This document shows positions 26,678 through 36,064 of a stretch of 37,598 nt of DNA, piece by piece (position 1 is the first letter of the stretch; each line of letters begins with the position of its first letter). The notes beneath the pieces are model-generated. The model saw only the letters and a list, made by a program, of their open reading frames with translations. It was not told the DNA's origin and did no database searches. Made by a program: the position numbers and the translations under genes. The stretch is taken from assembly GCF_001677955.1 (NCBI RefSeq), contig NZ_LELA01000084.1, forward strand, positions 1-37,598, written 5' to 3'. This stretch comes from Chryseobacterium sp. BGARF1. GTDB lineage: Bacteria > Bacteroidota > Bacteroidia > Flavobacteriales > Weeksellaceae.

Positions 26678-26716
26678 AAACCAAAGCAGAAACTTTTCCG
26701 CTTTGGTTTTTGTTTT
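26678..26716 (+). terminator. Terminator of the surface-fibre operon
   Basis: AAACCAAAGC (26678-26687) pairs with GCTTTGGTTT (26700-26709), followed by a T-rich run. Confidence 0.8.
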
Positions 26717-26828
26717 TATTAGGTATAGTATATTCCCATACAGTCATTTATGATCTGTAGTGCATGAATTATATTGATGCATTAAATTATATGATTTCAT
26801 ATTTTTGTATGTATCGAATGTTAAATCG

Positions 26829-26859
26829 TTGTAATAGATTATTTTTTATAGTATCTTTC
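26829..26859 (+). promoter_or_regulatory. Promoter-like sequence upstream of the KAS III gene
   Basis: TTG (26829-26831), a 20-nt spacer, then TATCTTTC (26852-26859): the Bacteroidota pattern with one mismatch in the -7 box. The leader would be about 75 nt and contains a small TCTCA/TGAGA hairpin near the ATG. Confidence 0.4.
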
Positions 26860-26941
26860 GCCACAAAAGAACTACCTTTATTATAAAAATATTAATTATT
26901 CATAGTTTTTTATTGAATCTCAACAATGAGACTCCCGTAAT

Positions 26942-28006
26942 ATGAAAAGTAAAATTATCGGTGTAGGCAACTACATACCCTCAGAAACTATTACCAATCT
27001 GTTTTTCGACAACCATGTTTTCCTTAATGAAAAAGGCGAAAATCTAAAGGAAGATAACTCTTCAATTACCAGTAAACTAAAAAAAATTACAGGAATTGAA
27101 GAAAGAAGATATGCTAGTGATAATCAAGTAACTTCTGATTTAGGATTTATTGCCGCTAAAAATGCAATAGAAAATTCAAAAATTGACCCTGAAACTTTAG
27201 ATTATATTATTTTCGCTCACAATTTTGGGGATATAAAATCTGGTACCATACAGTCTGACGCTGTTCCCAGCCTTGCATCAAGAGTGAAACATTTATTACA
27301 GATTAAAAATAATTTCTGCGTTGGTTACGATTTATTATTTGGATGTCCTGGTTGGATTGAAGGCGTGATTCAGGCAAATGCATTTATCAAATCTGGTATT
27401 GCAAAAAGATGCCTGGTTATTGGTGCAGAAACACTTTCTCGGGTTACAGATCCTCACGACAGAGACAGCATGATTTATGCAGACGGAGCAGGAGCTATCA
27501 TTTTGGAAGCCAATGAAGATGATGATGATTCAGGAATAAAATCTCATATTTCCGCTTCTTATACCTATAAAGAAAAAGATTTCTTGAATTTTGCCCAATC
27601 CTATAATACTGATCATTCTCCAGATACAAAATATATTAAAATGGATGGCAGAAAAATTTATGAATTTGCCCTCATCAATGTTCCGGAAGCAATGAAAAAA
27701 TGTCTTGACCAAAGTGGTTATACAATAGACCAGTTAGATAAAATAATTATTCATCAGGCAAATGAAAAGATGGACGAGGCAATTGTCAACCGATTCTATC
27801 AGTTATACGACACTCCTCCACCTGCTGATATTATGCCGATGGTAATCAGTAAGCTTGGAAACAGCAGTGTTGCAACAATACCTTCACTATTAACTATGAT
27901 TTTGAATAACGAGTTGCCTTCACATTCCATCAAAAAGGATGACATTATTTTATTCGCATCAGTGGGAGCAGGAATGAATATTAATGCATTTGTTTATAAG
28001 TTTTAA
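26942..28006 (+). CDS. 3-oxoacyl-ACP synthase III (KAS III/FabH-like)
   Basis: 354-residue thiolase-fold condensing enzyme that joins an acyl-CoA starter to malonyl-ACP. The catalytic triad is complete: C135 (LLFGCPGW), H271 (IIIHQANEKM) and N307 (KLGNSSVAT). DGAGAIIL and a glycine-rich C-terminus (FASVGAGMNINAFVYKF) match the family. It is longer than E. coli FabH (317 residues) and has an acidic insertion EDDDDSG at about 192-198. It stands alone, without plsX, accP or other fatty-acid genes, so it may supply a specialised product rather than housekeeping fatty acids; symbol not assigned for that reason. It has its own promoter and terminator. Confidence 0.9.
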   Translation: MKSKIIGVGNYIPSETITNLFFDNHVFLNEKGENLKEDNSSITSKLKKITGIEERRYASDNQVTSDLGFIAAKNAIENSKIDPETLDYIIFAHNFGDIKSGTIQSDAVPSLASRVKHLLQIKNNFCVGYDLLFGCPGWIEGVIQANAFIKSGIAKRCLVIGAETLSRVTDPHDRDSMIYADGAGAIILEANEDDDDSGIKSHISASYTYKEKDFLNFAQSYNTDHSPDTKYIKMDGRKIYEFALINVPEAMKKCLDQSGYTIDQLDKIIIHQANEKMDEAIVNRFYQLYDTPPPADIMPMVISKLGNSSVATIPSLLTMILNNELPSHSIKKDDIILFASVGAGMNINAFVYKF

Positions 28007-28046
28007 AAGTAAATCAACTTTAAACTTCACAATATATTTAAGATAT

Positions 28047-28081
28047 AAAAAGAGAAATAACATGCTTATTTCTCTTTTTTT
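28047..28081 (+). terminator. Terminator of the KAS III gene
   Basis: AAAAAGAGAAATAA (28047-28060) pairs with its complement (28066-28079) around a CATGC loop, followed by more T. Nothing else is seen from here to 28227. Confidence 0.85.
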
Positions 28082-28227
28082 GTTTCTAATTTTTAGAAAA
28101 TTTTTCTTTTTTCATTTCCAATTTTTTGCTTTTCAAAAAGAAATTAAATGTCTCTGTTTACTTTTATTCTAAAGCATTATTAAATAAATATTTGTCTTAT
28201 TCATATTTAAATAATTTGTAATATTGA

Positions 28228-28251
28228 CAATATGCAATCGTTTACATATTG
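28228..28251. promoter_or_regulatory. Perfect dyad CAATATG-N10-CATATTG upstream of the pectinase genes
   Basis: 7-bp arms flank a 10-bp centre containing CGTTTA. It lies about 120 bp before the GH28 start codon. It is a candidate operator for a sugar-responsive regulator of this block. Confidence 0.45.
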
Positions 28252-28367
28252 AAATAATTAAAGACACGGACAGTGCAGGACAATTTTTAAATCCAATTCT
28301 TTTAGATTGCGATTAGAAAGAAACAATTCAAAAGACCAGCTTTTTAAACTTACAATTCTCTAGAATT

Positions 28368-29771
28368 ATGAAAAAACATGTTTTAATCCTTTTTGTATTC
28401 CTTTTATCGATTCACACATCGGCGCAATACAAACCTTGGACTTCCTCAAAACAGCCATTAAAAGAAATCAAAGCTTTAAAAAAGCAAATCAAAAAATCTG
28501 AATTCAGAAAAGTTGATTACCTGATTACCGACTTTGGAGCGATTGGAGATGGAAAGACAAAAAATACCGAAGCTTTCAAAAAAGCAATCGAAAAATGCAG
28601 CGCAGAAGGTGGCGGAAGAGTTGTCGTTCCAAACGGAATTTTCCTTACAGGTGCAATCTATTTAGAATCTAACGTCAACCTACATTTGAGTGACGGTTCT
28701 ACGATTTTGTTCAGTCAGGACAGCAACGACTACCCTATTGTTTTCACACGTTGGGAAGGAATGGAATGTATGAATTACTCATCTTTAATTTACGCTTATG
28801 AAGAAGAAAACATTGCGGTAACCGGGAAAGGAACTTTAGACGGAAATGCTGATTTAGACAACTGGTGGTTTTGGTGTGGTGCAACAAAATATGGCTACAA
28901 CACTTCTCGTCCGGGAAGACAAAATCCAGCGAGAGCCAAGCTTCATGAATATATGGCGCAGAGAAAACCTGCGAGAGAAAGAATTTTCGGAGATGGTTAT
29001 TATTTAAGACCAAACTTTGTTCAGCCTTACAAGTCTAAAAACTTTTATATGGCGGATGTTTTAGTAAAAAACTCTCCAATGTGGAATCTGAATCCTGTTT
29101 TATGTGAAAATGTTTTGATTGAAAGAGTAAAAGTAATCAGTCATGGTCCGAACAATGATGGTTTTGACCCGGAAGCGTGTAAAAATGTATGGATTAAAGA
29201 TTCGTATTTTGATACAGGAGACGATTGTATTGCCATCAAATCAGGAAGAGACGAAGACGGAAGAGACATCGGAAGACCAGCTGAAAATCACATCATCGAA
29301 AATTGTGAAATGAAAGATGGTCACGGCGGAGTTGTTATCGGAAGCGAGATTGCGGGCGGTGCCAAAAATATTTACGCTATCGGAAATGTAATGGACAGTA
29401 AAAATCTTGACAGAGCTTTAAGATTAAAAACCAGCTCTAGCCGTGGCGGAATCATCGAAAACGTATTTTTCTACAATACAAAAGTTGGCGCTTACAAAGA
29501 AGCAGCCGTTCGTTTTAATATGCATTATGAAAAACCGGGAAATCATATTCCGACAATGAGAAATATCTGGGTTGAGAATTTAACAGTTGACAAAGGTGGA
29601 AAATATGCTGTATTTTCTGATGCTTACGAAACTTCTCCTGTAAAGGATTTCACGATGATTAATGCTAAAATGGTTGGCGTTCAGATTCCTTACAAAGTGG
29701 ATTACATGAAAAATGTTACGCTGAAAAATGTAACCGTTAACGGACAACCTTTAACCGAGTTAAAACCATAA
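28368..29771 (+). CDS. Glycoside hydrolase family 28 (polygalacturonase-like), exported
   Basis: 467-residue exported pectin-type hydrolase that cleaves galacturonic-acid linkages by inversion. A signal peptide (MKKHVLILFVFLLSIHTSA-Q) precedes a right-handed beta-helix. The N-terminal pectate-lyase-like strand is ITDFGAIGDGKTKNTEAF at about 53-70. The active-site set is present: NNDGFDPEAC (~262), DTGDDCIAIKSG (~282), GHGGVVIGSE (~319) and RALRLKTS (~351). The fungal NTD is replaced by NND, as in many bacterial exo-acting members. It starts a block with the DUF4450 protein (1-bp gap), so the two are cotranscribed. Endo or exo activity cannot be decided. Confidence 0.92.
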   Translation: MKKHVLILFVFLLSIHTSAQYKPWTSSKQPLKEIKALKKQIKKSEFRKVDYLITDFGAIGDGKTKNTEAFKKAIEKCSAEGGGRVVVPNGIFLTGAIYLESNVNLHLSDGSTILFSQDSNDYPIVFTRWEGMECMNYSSLIYAYEEENIAVTGKGTLDGNADLDNWWFWCGATKYGYNTSRPGRQNPARAKLHEYMAQRKPARERIFGDGYYLRPNFVQPYKSKNFYMADVLVKNSPMWNLNPVLCENVLIERVKVISHGPNNDGFDPEACKNVWIKDSYFDTGDDCIAIKSGRDEDGRDIGRPAENHIIENCEMKDGHGGVVIGSEIAGGAKNIYAIGNVMDSKNLDRALRLKTSSSRGGIIENVFFYNTKVGAYKEAAVRFNMHYEKPGNHIPTMRNIWVENLTVDKGGKYAVFSDAYETSPVKDFTMINAKMVGVQIPYKVDYMKNVTLKNVTVNGQPLTELKP

Positions 29772-29772
29772 G

Positions 29773-32700
29773 ATGCGAAGGAAAACCATTTTCGCAGGAC
29801 TGATTGTTTTATCGGCATTTTCACATTCTTTTGCTCAGTCGAAACATTGGCAGAACAAAGAACGTGAACTGCATTATAAAGAAGACAAAGGCGACTTTTT
29901 ATTGGTGAATGGAAAATACCGTTTCAACCGTGCTTTGTATGGAGATAATCGTGCATCAAGAGTTGAAGCTGGAGATTTGCCGGAATTCGCTTTATATCTT
30001 CCGGGAATGGGCGGGAATCTTCAATTCGTTATCCAGAAAGGAAATTCAATCAAAAAATTGATTCAGGCTGATAAAATTGAAACCCGTTATCGTCCGGGAA
30101 CGATGTTGTATGAAATCAAAGACCCTATTCTTGGAACCGGAACTTTGAAATTAACCGTTTTAGCGCAGGCTAAAGAAGAAGGCTTGGTTTTAAAAATGGA
30201 AACTATCAATATAGATTCATCAACAAAAATCTATGCAGTTTACGGTGGAGCAAGCGGAACGACTTTCAGCAGAAATGGGGACATCGGTGCAGACCCAGAA
30301 TCCGGATTTTATTTACTTCCTGAATATTGCCTGAACAATCAATTTCAAATTAATAAAAATCAGTTTCAGCTTAATTATTTAAATAAGAAAAAAGAAGCTC
30401 AAACAGTCAGCGGAAGTTTTTCGAATGTCAATTCTTTACAGCAAACCGATGCTCAAACCTTAGAAAAACTTGTTGAGTTTACTCAAAATAAAACAGACAA
30501 ATCTCCGATTGTTTACGCTTCATATTCTTCTCAAAAACAACCAGTTTACATTCAGGTTGCGAAAGGAAAATCAGCTAAAAACTTTTCGGATGAAGAGTTG
30601 AAAAACATATTTAATGAAGCTGAAAAAGCTCGTTTAACATTAACGAACAGAATTCAGCTCAAAACTCCGGATGCAGATTTAAATAATTTCGGAGCCAATT
30701 TAGCGGTTGCCGCAGACGGGATTTGGGAAAGTCCGACCTTTCTTCACGGTGCGGTTGCCTGGAGAATGCGACTGAATGCTTGGCGTGGAGCTTACACTGC
30801 CGATGCATTGAGTTGGCACGACAGAGCAAAAGAGCATTTTGAAAGTTATGCCAATTCACAGGTTTTAAAACCCGATTCTGCACCTGTAGAAATGGATACT
30901 TTGCTTCATTTGGCTAGAAGTGCGGAGAAAATGGGAACTTCTGTTTTTTCAAGCGGATATATTTCCAGAAATCCAAATGACAATACAAAACCACATCATT
31001 ATGATATGAATCTGGTGTTTTTTGACCAGATGTTTTCGCATTTCAATTACACGGGAGACAAAGAATTTTTGAAAAAAATGTGGCCAACGATGGTTCGTCA
31101 TATGGATTGGGAAAAGCGAAATTTCAAGCGTGGTGATTTGTACGATGCATATGCTGCGATTTGGGCGAGCGATGCACTTCAATATTCTGGCGGAAAAGTC
31201 ACGCATACTTCGGCTTATAATTACAGAGCCAACCGTGAAATGGCGAAACTGGCGAAAATAATTGGTGAAAATCCAAAACCTTACGAGCAGGAAGCTGATG
31301 CGATTTTAAAGGCGATGAAAAACGAACTTTGGATTAAAAACAAAGGGTATTTTTCTGAATATAAAGATGCTTTAGGCAACCAAATTGTTCACGACAAACC
31401 AGGTATCTGGTCGATTTACCACGTTTCCGATGCATTTATTTTGAATGAATTTGAGGATTATCAGAATTTACAATACATTAATAATCACACACCAAAAATT
31501 CCGATTACGGTAAAAGGTTCGGATAGTAAAGACTATTTTACGTTGGCGACCACCAATTGGCAACCTTACGACTGGTCAATCAACAATGTTGCTTTGGCAG
31601 AAAATTTACAAACCGCTTTGGCGTATTGGCAAGCCGGAAGAAATGAAGATGCTTACCAACTTTGGAAAGGAAATCTAGTTGAGTCGATGTATTACGGCAT
31701 CAGTCCAGGGAATTTTGAACAGCTTTCTCATTACGATGCTTTCCGTGGGGAATTGTACAGAGATTTTGCCGACCCGATAGGTGTCGCATCGAGAACTTTG
31801 ACAGAAGGACTTTTTGGAGTTTATCCGAATTTACTGGAAAACAAAATAAGCATCAAACCTGGATTTCCAAAAGGCTGGAATTCTGCTGAGTTGAAACTTC
31901 CTGATTGGGAATATCAATTTACTAGAACTTCCAAGAAAACTGAATATTTATTTAATTCAAAATATCAGAATCCTGTTTCATTGGAAATGCAGATTCCTGT
32001 GAATTATTCCAACATCAAATCGGTGAAAGTGGATGGTAAAAAAGTAGATTGGAAAGTAAAACCTAATTCTATTTTACAGCCAATCATTCAGTTTGAAACA
32101 CCGAAAGGAAAGAATTTTAAGATTGAAGTCAATTATTCCGGAGAGGAAATTAAAAACGAGCAAACTAATTTCACTAATTATATTTCTGAAAACATTCAAT
32201 TAAATTTTGATTCAAAAAAGAAAATAAAACAAGTTTACGACCCACAAGGACTGATTAAAAATTCCCCTCCTCTGGAGGGGTGGATTCGACCAAAGGGAGA
32301 AGACGGGGTGGTTAAAAATGACTTTAATTTAGTCCAAGAAGAAAGAAAAGGAACATTTTTCGTTCAAGTCGAGCAAAACGGAACGAGTTGGTGGCAACCT
32401 GTAAATGTTGACATTCGTTTTCCTCTGGAAACAAAATGGGTGAATAAAAAATTGCATATTCAATCTAAATCATCCAATCCAATTAATGGAAAACTGAATA
32501 TTAATAGTTTAAATAAAACTTTTACCATTCAAAAAAATCATAATTCATCAATTGAAATTCCAATAAATTATTTAAGTAAAGGAACAAATTCTATTGGGCT
32601 TGAATACAACGGAATTAAACAAAATATTGAAATCACAGACTGGGAAATTGAAAACCAAGGTGAATTTAATAATATTTCATTGGCTTCAAAATACAATGAA

Positions 32701-33381
32701 AAAGTAACTGAAATTTTCAACCAGAAATATCTTTCGCCAAGATTAGAAGTCCCTACTCTACAACTTCCTTGGCAGGGAATCGGAAACTGGTGTTATCCAT
32801 TAATCACTGCTCAAATCGATGACAGTGGATTAATGAACAAAAGAAAAAATGACAAAGTTGATTTCTTTGGAATTCCATTTTTAATTGATAAAACCGATAA
32901 AAACATTGCCTTTGCGAGTCAGTGGGATAATTATCCCGAATCAATTGAGATTCCTTTGACAGGAAAAGGAAAGAAAATATACTTTCTGATGGCAGGTTCT
33001 ACCAATCCGATGCAGTCGCAGATTGTGAATGGAACAATTACAGTTCAGTATGTTGATGGCTCAACTTCGGAATTAGAGCTAAAAAACCCGACAAATTGGT
33101 GGCCAATTGAGCAGGATTTGTTTGATGATAATTTTGCTTTTGAAATTCCTTATGATAAAATTCCGTATCGAGTTCAGTTGAAAACTGGAGAATTGTACAA
33201 AGGCGGAACTTTAAGTAAATATTCGAGTATCAAAGGATTTACAGACCGTCAGGTTGATGGTGGTGCTGCAACGATTCTGGATTTGCCTATTGATGAGAAT
33301 AAAGAATTAAAATCGATAAAATTAACGGCAGTGAGCAATGATGTGGTGATTGGAATAATGAGTGCGACTGTTTTGAGATAA
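29773..33381 (+). CDS. DUF4450 / six-hairpin glycosidase-like protein, exported
   Basis: 1202-residue exported protein; signal peptide about 1-21 (ending SHSFA-Q). DUF4450 domain sits at the N-terminus (KYRFNRALYGDNRASRVEAGDLPEFALYLPG in pieces at about 48-75). The central region, about 300-690, resembles an (alpha/alpha)6 toroid glycosidase (WGSFT-like WESPTFLHGAVAWRMRLNAW; WASDALQYSGGKVTH). Members occur in polysaccharide-degradation loci, so it probably acts on pectin or rhamnogalacturonan fragments with the GH28 enzyme one base upstream. Residues about 830-848 come from a repeat inserted in frame (see the repeat at 32255-32319). The C-terminal part is beta-rich. The exact activity is unknown. 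Confidence 0.8.
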   Translation: MRRKTIFAGLIVLSAFSHSFAQSKHWQNKERELHYKEDKGDFLLVNGKYRFNRALYGDNRASRVEAGDLPEFALYLPGMGGNLQFVIQKGNSIKKLIQADKIETRYRPGTMLYEIKDPILGTGTLKLTVLAQAKEEGLVLKMETINIDSSTKIYAVYGGASGTTFSRNGDIGADPESGFYLLPEYCLNNQFQINKNQFQLNYLNKKKEAQTVSGSFSNVNSLQQTDAQTLEKLVEFTQNKTDKSPIVYASYSSQKQPVYIQVAKGKSAKNFSDEELKNIFNEAEKARLTLTNRIQLKTPDADLNNFGANLAVAADGIWESPTFLHGAVAWRMRLNAWRGAYTADALSWHDRAKEHFESYANSQVLKPDSAPVEMDTLLHLARSAEKMGTSVFSSGYISRNPNDNTKPHHYDMNLVFFDQMFSHFNYTGDKEFLKKMWPTMVRHMDWEKRNFKRGDLYDAYAAIWASDALQYSGGKVTHTSAYNYRANREMAKLAKIIGENPKPYEQEADAILKAMKNELWIKNKGYFSEYKDALGNQIVHDKPGIWSIYHVSDAFILNEFEDYQNLQYINNHTPKIPITVKGSDSKDYFTLATTNWQPYDWSINNVALAENLQTALAYWQAGRNEDAYQLWKGNLVESMYYGISPGNFEQLSHYDAFRGELYRDFADPIGVASRTLTEGLFGVYPNLLENKISIKPGFPKGWNSAELKLPDWEYQFTRTSKKTEYLFNSKYQNPVSLEMQIPVNYSNIKSVKVDGKKVDWKVKPNSILQPIIQFETPKGKNFKIEVNYSGEEIKNEQTNFTNYISENIQLNFDSKKKIKQVYDPQGLIKNSPPLEGWIRPKGEDGVVKNDFNLVQEERKGTFFVQVEQNGTSWWQPVNVDIRFPLETKWVNKKLHIQSKSSNPINGKLNINSLNKTFTIQKNHNSSIEIPINYLSKGTNSIGLEYNGIKQNIEITDWEIENQGEFNNISLASKYNEKVTEIFNQKYLSPRLEVPTLQLPWQGIGNWCYPLITAQIDDSGLMNKRKNDKVDFFGIPFLIDKTDKNIAFASQWDNYPESIEIPLTGKGKKIYFLMAGSTNPMQSQIVNGTITVQYVDGSTSELELKNPTNWWPIEQDLFDDNFAFEIPYDKIPYRVQLKTGELYKGGTLSKYSSIKGFTDRQVDGGAATILDLPIDENKELKSIKLTAVSNDVVIGIMSATVLR
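32255..32319 (+). repeat. 57-bp in-frame intragenic repeat insertion with flanking duplication
   Basis: The 8-bp direct repeat TTAAAAAT (32255-32262 and 32312-32319) flanks a 49-bp GC-rich core. The core begins with the hairpin CCCCTCC-TCT-GGAGGGG (32264-32280) and ends GACGGGGTGG. This is the CCCCTCC..GGAGGGGTGG..GACGGGGTGGTT style of dispersed repeat I know from flavobacterial genomes. Its removal would restore ...GLIKNDFN... in frame. Confidence 0.7.
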
Positions 33382-33423
33382 GTATAAAATCAATAGAGAC
33401 TCTTGTAAAAATAAAATCATTAA

Positions 33424-33498
33424 GGCTTTAGCCAAAACTTAGTTTAGATTTTGGCTAAAGCCAATGAATATTGACGATTAATAAACGGGCTAAAGCCC
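33424..33498. repeat. REP-like intergenic inverted-repeat element
   Basis: GGCTTTAGCCAAAA (33424-33437) and its complement (33449-33462) form a 14-bp stem. A second palindrome GGGCTAAAGCCC lies at 33487-33498. GGGCTAAAGCCC-type elements are dispersed in Chryseobacterium genomes (recalled, not searched). The element fills much of the gap after DUF4450. Confidence 0.65.
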
Positions 33499-33577
33499 AT
33501 TTCTATTGATAACAATTCTAAAATAAGGAATAGAATTCAAATTATAAATAACATTCTATTCTAACACGAAAAATATT

Positions 33578-33658
33578 GCAGCCCGACTTGAACGAAAATC
33601 CTTTTGTGAGGAGGAACGACGAATAAAAGATTGGGAGTGGAAGGCGGAGTAGCTGCCC
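33578..33658. repeat. Second dispersed repeat, GCAGCCCGACTTG...GCTGCCC
   Basis: About 80 bp with inverted ends GCAGC/GCTGC and an internal ATCCTTTT/AAAAGAT dyad. The GC-rich sequence stands out from its AT-rich surroundings. Similar elements recur between genes in Chryseobacterium. It is not coding, although a frame runs through it into the next gene. Confidence 0.65.
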
Positions 33659-33702
33659 AAAATATAACATTGAATAATTTTTATTACTTAAATAAAAGAA
33701 AA

Positions 33703-35838
33703 ATGAAAAAAATTACAATATATCTCGGTATTTTCCTGATAGGATTTTCATCCTTAAATGCCCAGAAAATCGACCGAAGAAAGGTCGTTCAGCGCCATAA
33801 TGTGGTCAACACAAAAGCTGATACCCTTTCCACTTTGACCGTTGGAAACGGAAAATTTGCATACACGGTTGATATTACCGGAATGCAATCGTTTCCTGAA
33901 TATTATAAGAACGGTGTTTCTTTGGGAACGCAGTCTGAATGGGGATGGAACAGTTTTCCGAATACCGAAAATTATAAATTCGAGGAAACTTTAAAGCCTT
34001 ACGATTTCAATAATGACGGTCGTAAAGCTTTGTACAGCGTTCAAATCAAAGAACCGGAACGCAACAAAAAAGCAGTTGAATATTTCCGTGTAAACCAACA
34101 CCGCTTGCAACTGGGAAATATCGGAATTGAGCTGATTAAAAAAGACGGTCAGAAAGCAAAAATTTCAGACCTCCAAAATATTAATCAGAAAATTGATTTG
34201 TGGACTGGAATTATCACGAGTGAATTTACTTTAGAAGGAATTCCTGTAAAAGTTTGGACTGCTTCTTTCCAAAATTCAGATAAAATCGGGGTGAAAATTG
34301 AATCGGATTTAATTTCTCAAAAGAGATTAAAAGTTTTTGCAAAATATCCCTATCCAAGCGGACAGTTTTTGGATGATGCAGCTTTTTATGGAAATGCAGA
34401 TAAGCATTCAACAAAAATTGTTTCAATGAATTCAAATCAGGGATTGATTGAACACAAATTACAAACTGCAGATTATTTTACTCAATTGTATTTCACTGAT
34501 GGGAAACTAAGTGAAGCTGGTAAACATTATTTTGTTTACCTGCCTTCATCTAAAAACAAAACGGTTGAATTGACTGTTGAGTTTTCAGCTAAAAATCAAA
34601 AGACTTCAAAAAGTTTATTTGGTGATGCTGAAAAAGAAAGCATTTCAGGTTGGAAAAACTTTTGGGAAAGCGGTGCTGCCGTAGATTTTGAAGGAAGTAC
34701 AGACCCTAGAGCAAACGAACTGGAACGCAGAGTTGTGTTATCTGAATATCTAACAAAAGTTCAGTGTGGAGGAAGCAATCCGCCACAGGAAACAGGTTTA
34801 ACCTTCAACAGCTGGTACGGAAAACCACATACAGAAATGCATTGGTGGCACGGCGTTCACTACGCTTTATGGGGAAGACCGGAGATTCTGGAAAAACAGC
34901 TGGATTATTATTTCAGAACATTTGAAAAAGCAAAAAAATTAGCCGAAAGACAAGGCTACAAAGGTGTTCGTTGGATTAAAATGTCGGATAACGAAGGAAA
35001 TGAGAGTCCGTCTTCTGTTGCTGCATTTTTGATTTGGGAACAGCCACACATTATTTATATGACCGAGCTTTTGTACCGTCATAATCACGACAAAAAAGTG
35101 TTGGAAAAGTATAAAAAACTGGTATTCGAAACAGCAGAATTTATGGCAGATTATGCGACTTTTGACAAAGAAAAAAACCGTTATAATTTGGGTAAAGGTG
35201 TGATTCCTGCGCAGGAAGTTTTCCCTGCGAAAGATACTTTTAACCCAACTTATGAAGTGGCGTATTGGGACTGGGCTTTAAAAGTTGCGCAACAATGGAA
35301 AGAAAGATTAGGCGAATCGAGAGATAAAAAATGGGACGATGTAATCTCGAAACTGGCACCACTTCCTGTTCAGGATGGAGTTTATCTATCTACTGAATCA
35401 GCAAAAGATTCTTTCACCTTTCCAAAATGGATGACCGATCACCCTGCGGTTTTAGGAGCATTAGGAATGGTTCCCGAGTCTCCAAAATTGGATAAAAAAA
35501 TAATGAAAAATACGTTGGATATCGTTTGGGAAAGATGGAACTGGGGACATACCTGGGGGTGGGATTTCCCGATGACAGCGATGAATGCAGCAAGATTAAA
35601 TCTTCCAAACAAAGCTTTAGATGCTTTGTTTATGGATGTTAAAACCAATACTTATCTAAAAAACGGTCATAATTTTCAGGATGGAAGGTTGAGAATTTAT
35701 CTTCCCGGAAATGGTGGCGTTTTAACAACTGTTGCAATGATGCTTGAAGGTTGGGATAATTCTACCGGTGAATTTCCTGGTTTTCCGAAAGATGGAACAT
35801 GGAAAATAAAAGCGGAAGGATTTAAAAAAATGCCTTAA
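33703..35838 (+). CDS. Exported (alpha/alpha)6-toroid glycosidase-like protein
   Basis: 711-residue exported protein. The ATG at 33703 gives a clean signal peptide (MKKITIYLGIFLIGFSSLNA-Q). The open frame extends 24 codons upstream to a TTG, but those codons lie in the dispersed repeat and leader and are not credible. An N-terminal beta-sandwich (about 20-320) is followed by a helical toroid (about 340-690) with GH65/GH95-like features: NSWYGKPHTEMHWWHGVHYA, SDNEGNESPSS, NWGHTWGWDFPMTAMNAARL and PGNGGVLTTVAMMLEGWD. Glutamates in HTEMHW and SDNEGNE are candidate catalytic residues. It is separated from DUF4450 by 321 bp of repeats, so it may have its own promoter, and belongs functionally to the pectin/rhamnogalacturonan block. 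CAZy family is not certain. Confidence 0.8.
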   Translation: MKKITIYLGIFLIGFSSLNAQKIDRRKVVQRHNVVNTKADTLSTLTVGNGKFAYTVDITGMQSFPEYYKNGVSLGTQSEWGWNSFPNTENYKFEETLKPYDFNNDGRKALYSVQIKEPERNKKAVEYFRVNQHRLQLGNIGIELIKKDGQKAKISDLQNINQKIDLWTGIITSEFTLEGIPVKVWTASFQNSDKIGVKIESDLISQKRLKVFAKYPYPSGQFLDDAAFYGNADKHSTKIVSMNSNQGLIEHKLQTADYFTQLYFTDGKLSEAGKHYFVYLPSSKNKTVELTVEFSAKNQKTSKSLFGDAEKESISGWKNFWESGAAVDFEGSTDPRANELERRVVLSEYLTKVQCGGSNPPQETGLTFNSWYGKPHTEMHWWHGVHYALWGRPEILEKQLDYYFRTFEKAKKLAERQGYKGVRWIKMSDNEGNESPSSVAAFLIWEQPHIIYMTELLYRHNHDKKVLEKYKKLVFETAEFMADYATFDKEKNRYNLGKGVIPAQEVFPAKDTFNPTYEVAYWDWALKVAQQWKERLGESRDKKWDDVISKLAPLPVQDGVYLSTESAKDSFTFPKWMTDHPAVLGALGMVPESPKLDKKIMKNTLDIVWERWNWGHTWGWDFPMTAMNAARLNLPNKALDALFMDVKTNTYLKNGHNFQDGRLRIYLPGNGGVLTTVAMMLEGWDNSTGEFPGFPKDGTWKIKAEGFKKMP

Positions 35839-35863
35839 ACAATTTTACATTCATATTAATTGA

Positions 35864-35892
35864 AGTCTGTTCTGAAAAGGGCAGGCTTTTTT
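35864..35892 (+). terminator. Terminator of the glycosidase block
   Basis: AGTCTGTTC (35864-35872) pairs with GGGCAGGCT (35879-35887), with G-U pairs, followed by TTTTTT. Confidence 0.7.
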
Positions 35893-35900
35893 GCGTCGGA

Positions 35901-36030
35901 GGGTTTGAGTGTTTTAGGGTTTGAGAGATTTGATTCGAAATTTTTTGTATGATTTTTTTAGATAACAATCCTACGGATTTCGCTTTACTTAAAATTTTTT
36001 TTCTACACAGATACTGCTTCTCTGAAGCAG
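35901..36030. repeat. Short repeats in the glycosidase-regulator gap
   Basis: GGGTTTGAG occurs at 35901 and 35917 (16-bp spacing). CTGCTTC-TCT-GAAGCAG is a perfect 7-bp hairpin at 36014-36030 followed by AGTTTT. No reading frame is credible in 35893-36461. Confidence 0.5.
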
Positions 36031-36064
36031 AGTTTTATATTTACAATATATATACTCAAAAATG

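Noticed and set aside
33631..33702. 24-codon N-terminal extension of the glycosidase from a TTG
   Set aside because: It covers a dispersed repeat and the leader; the ATG at 33703 begins a perfect signal peptide.
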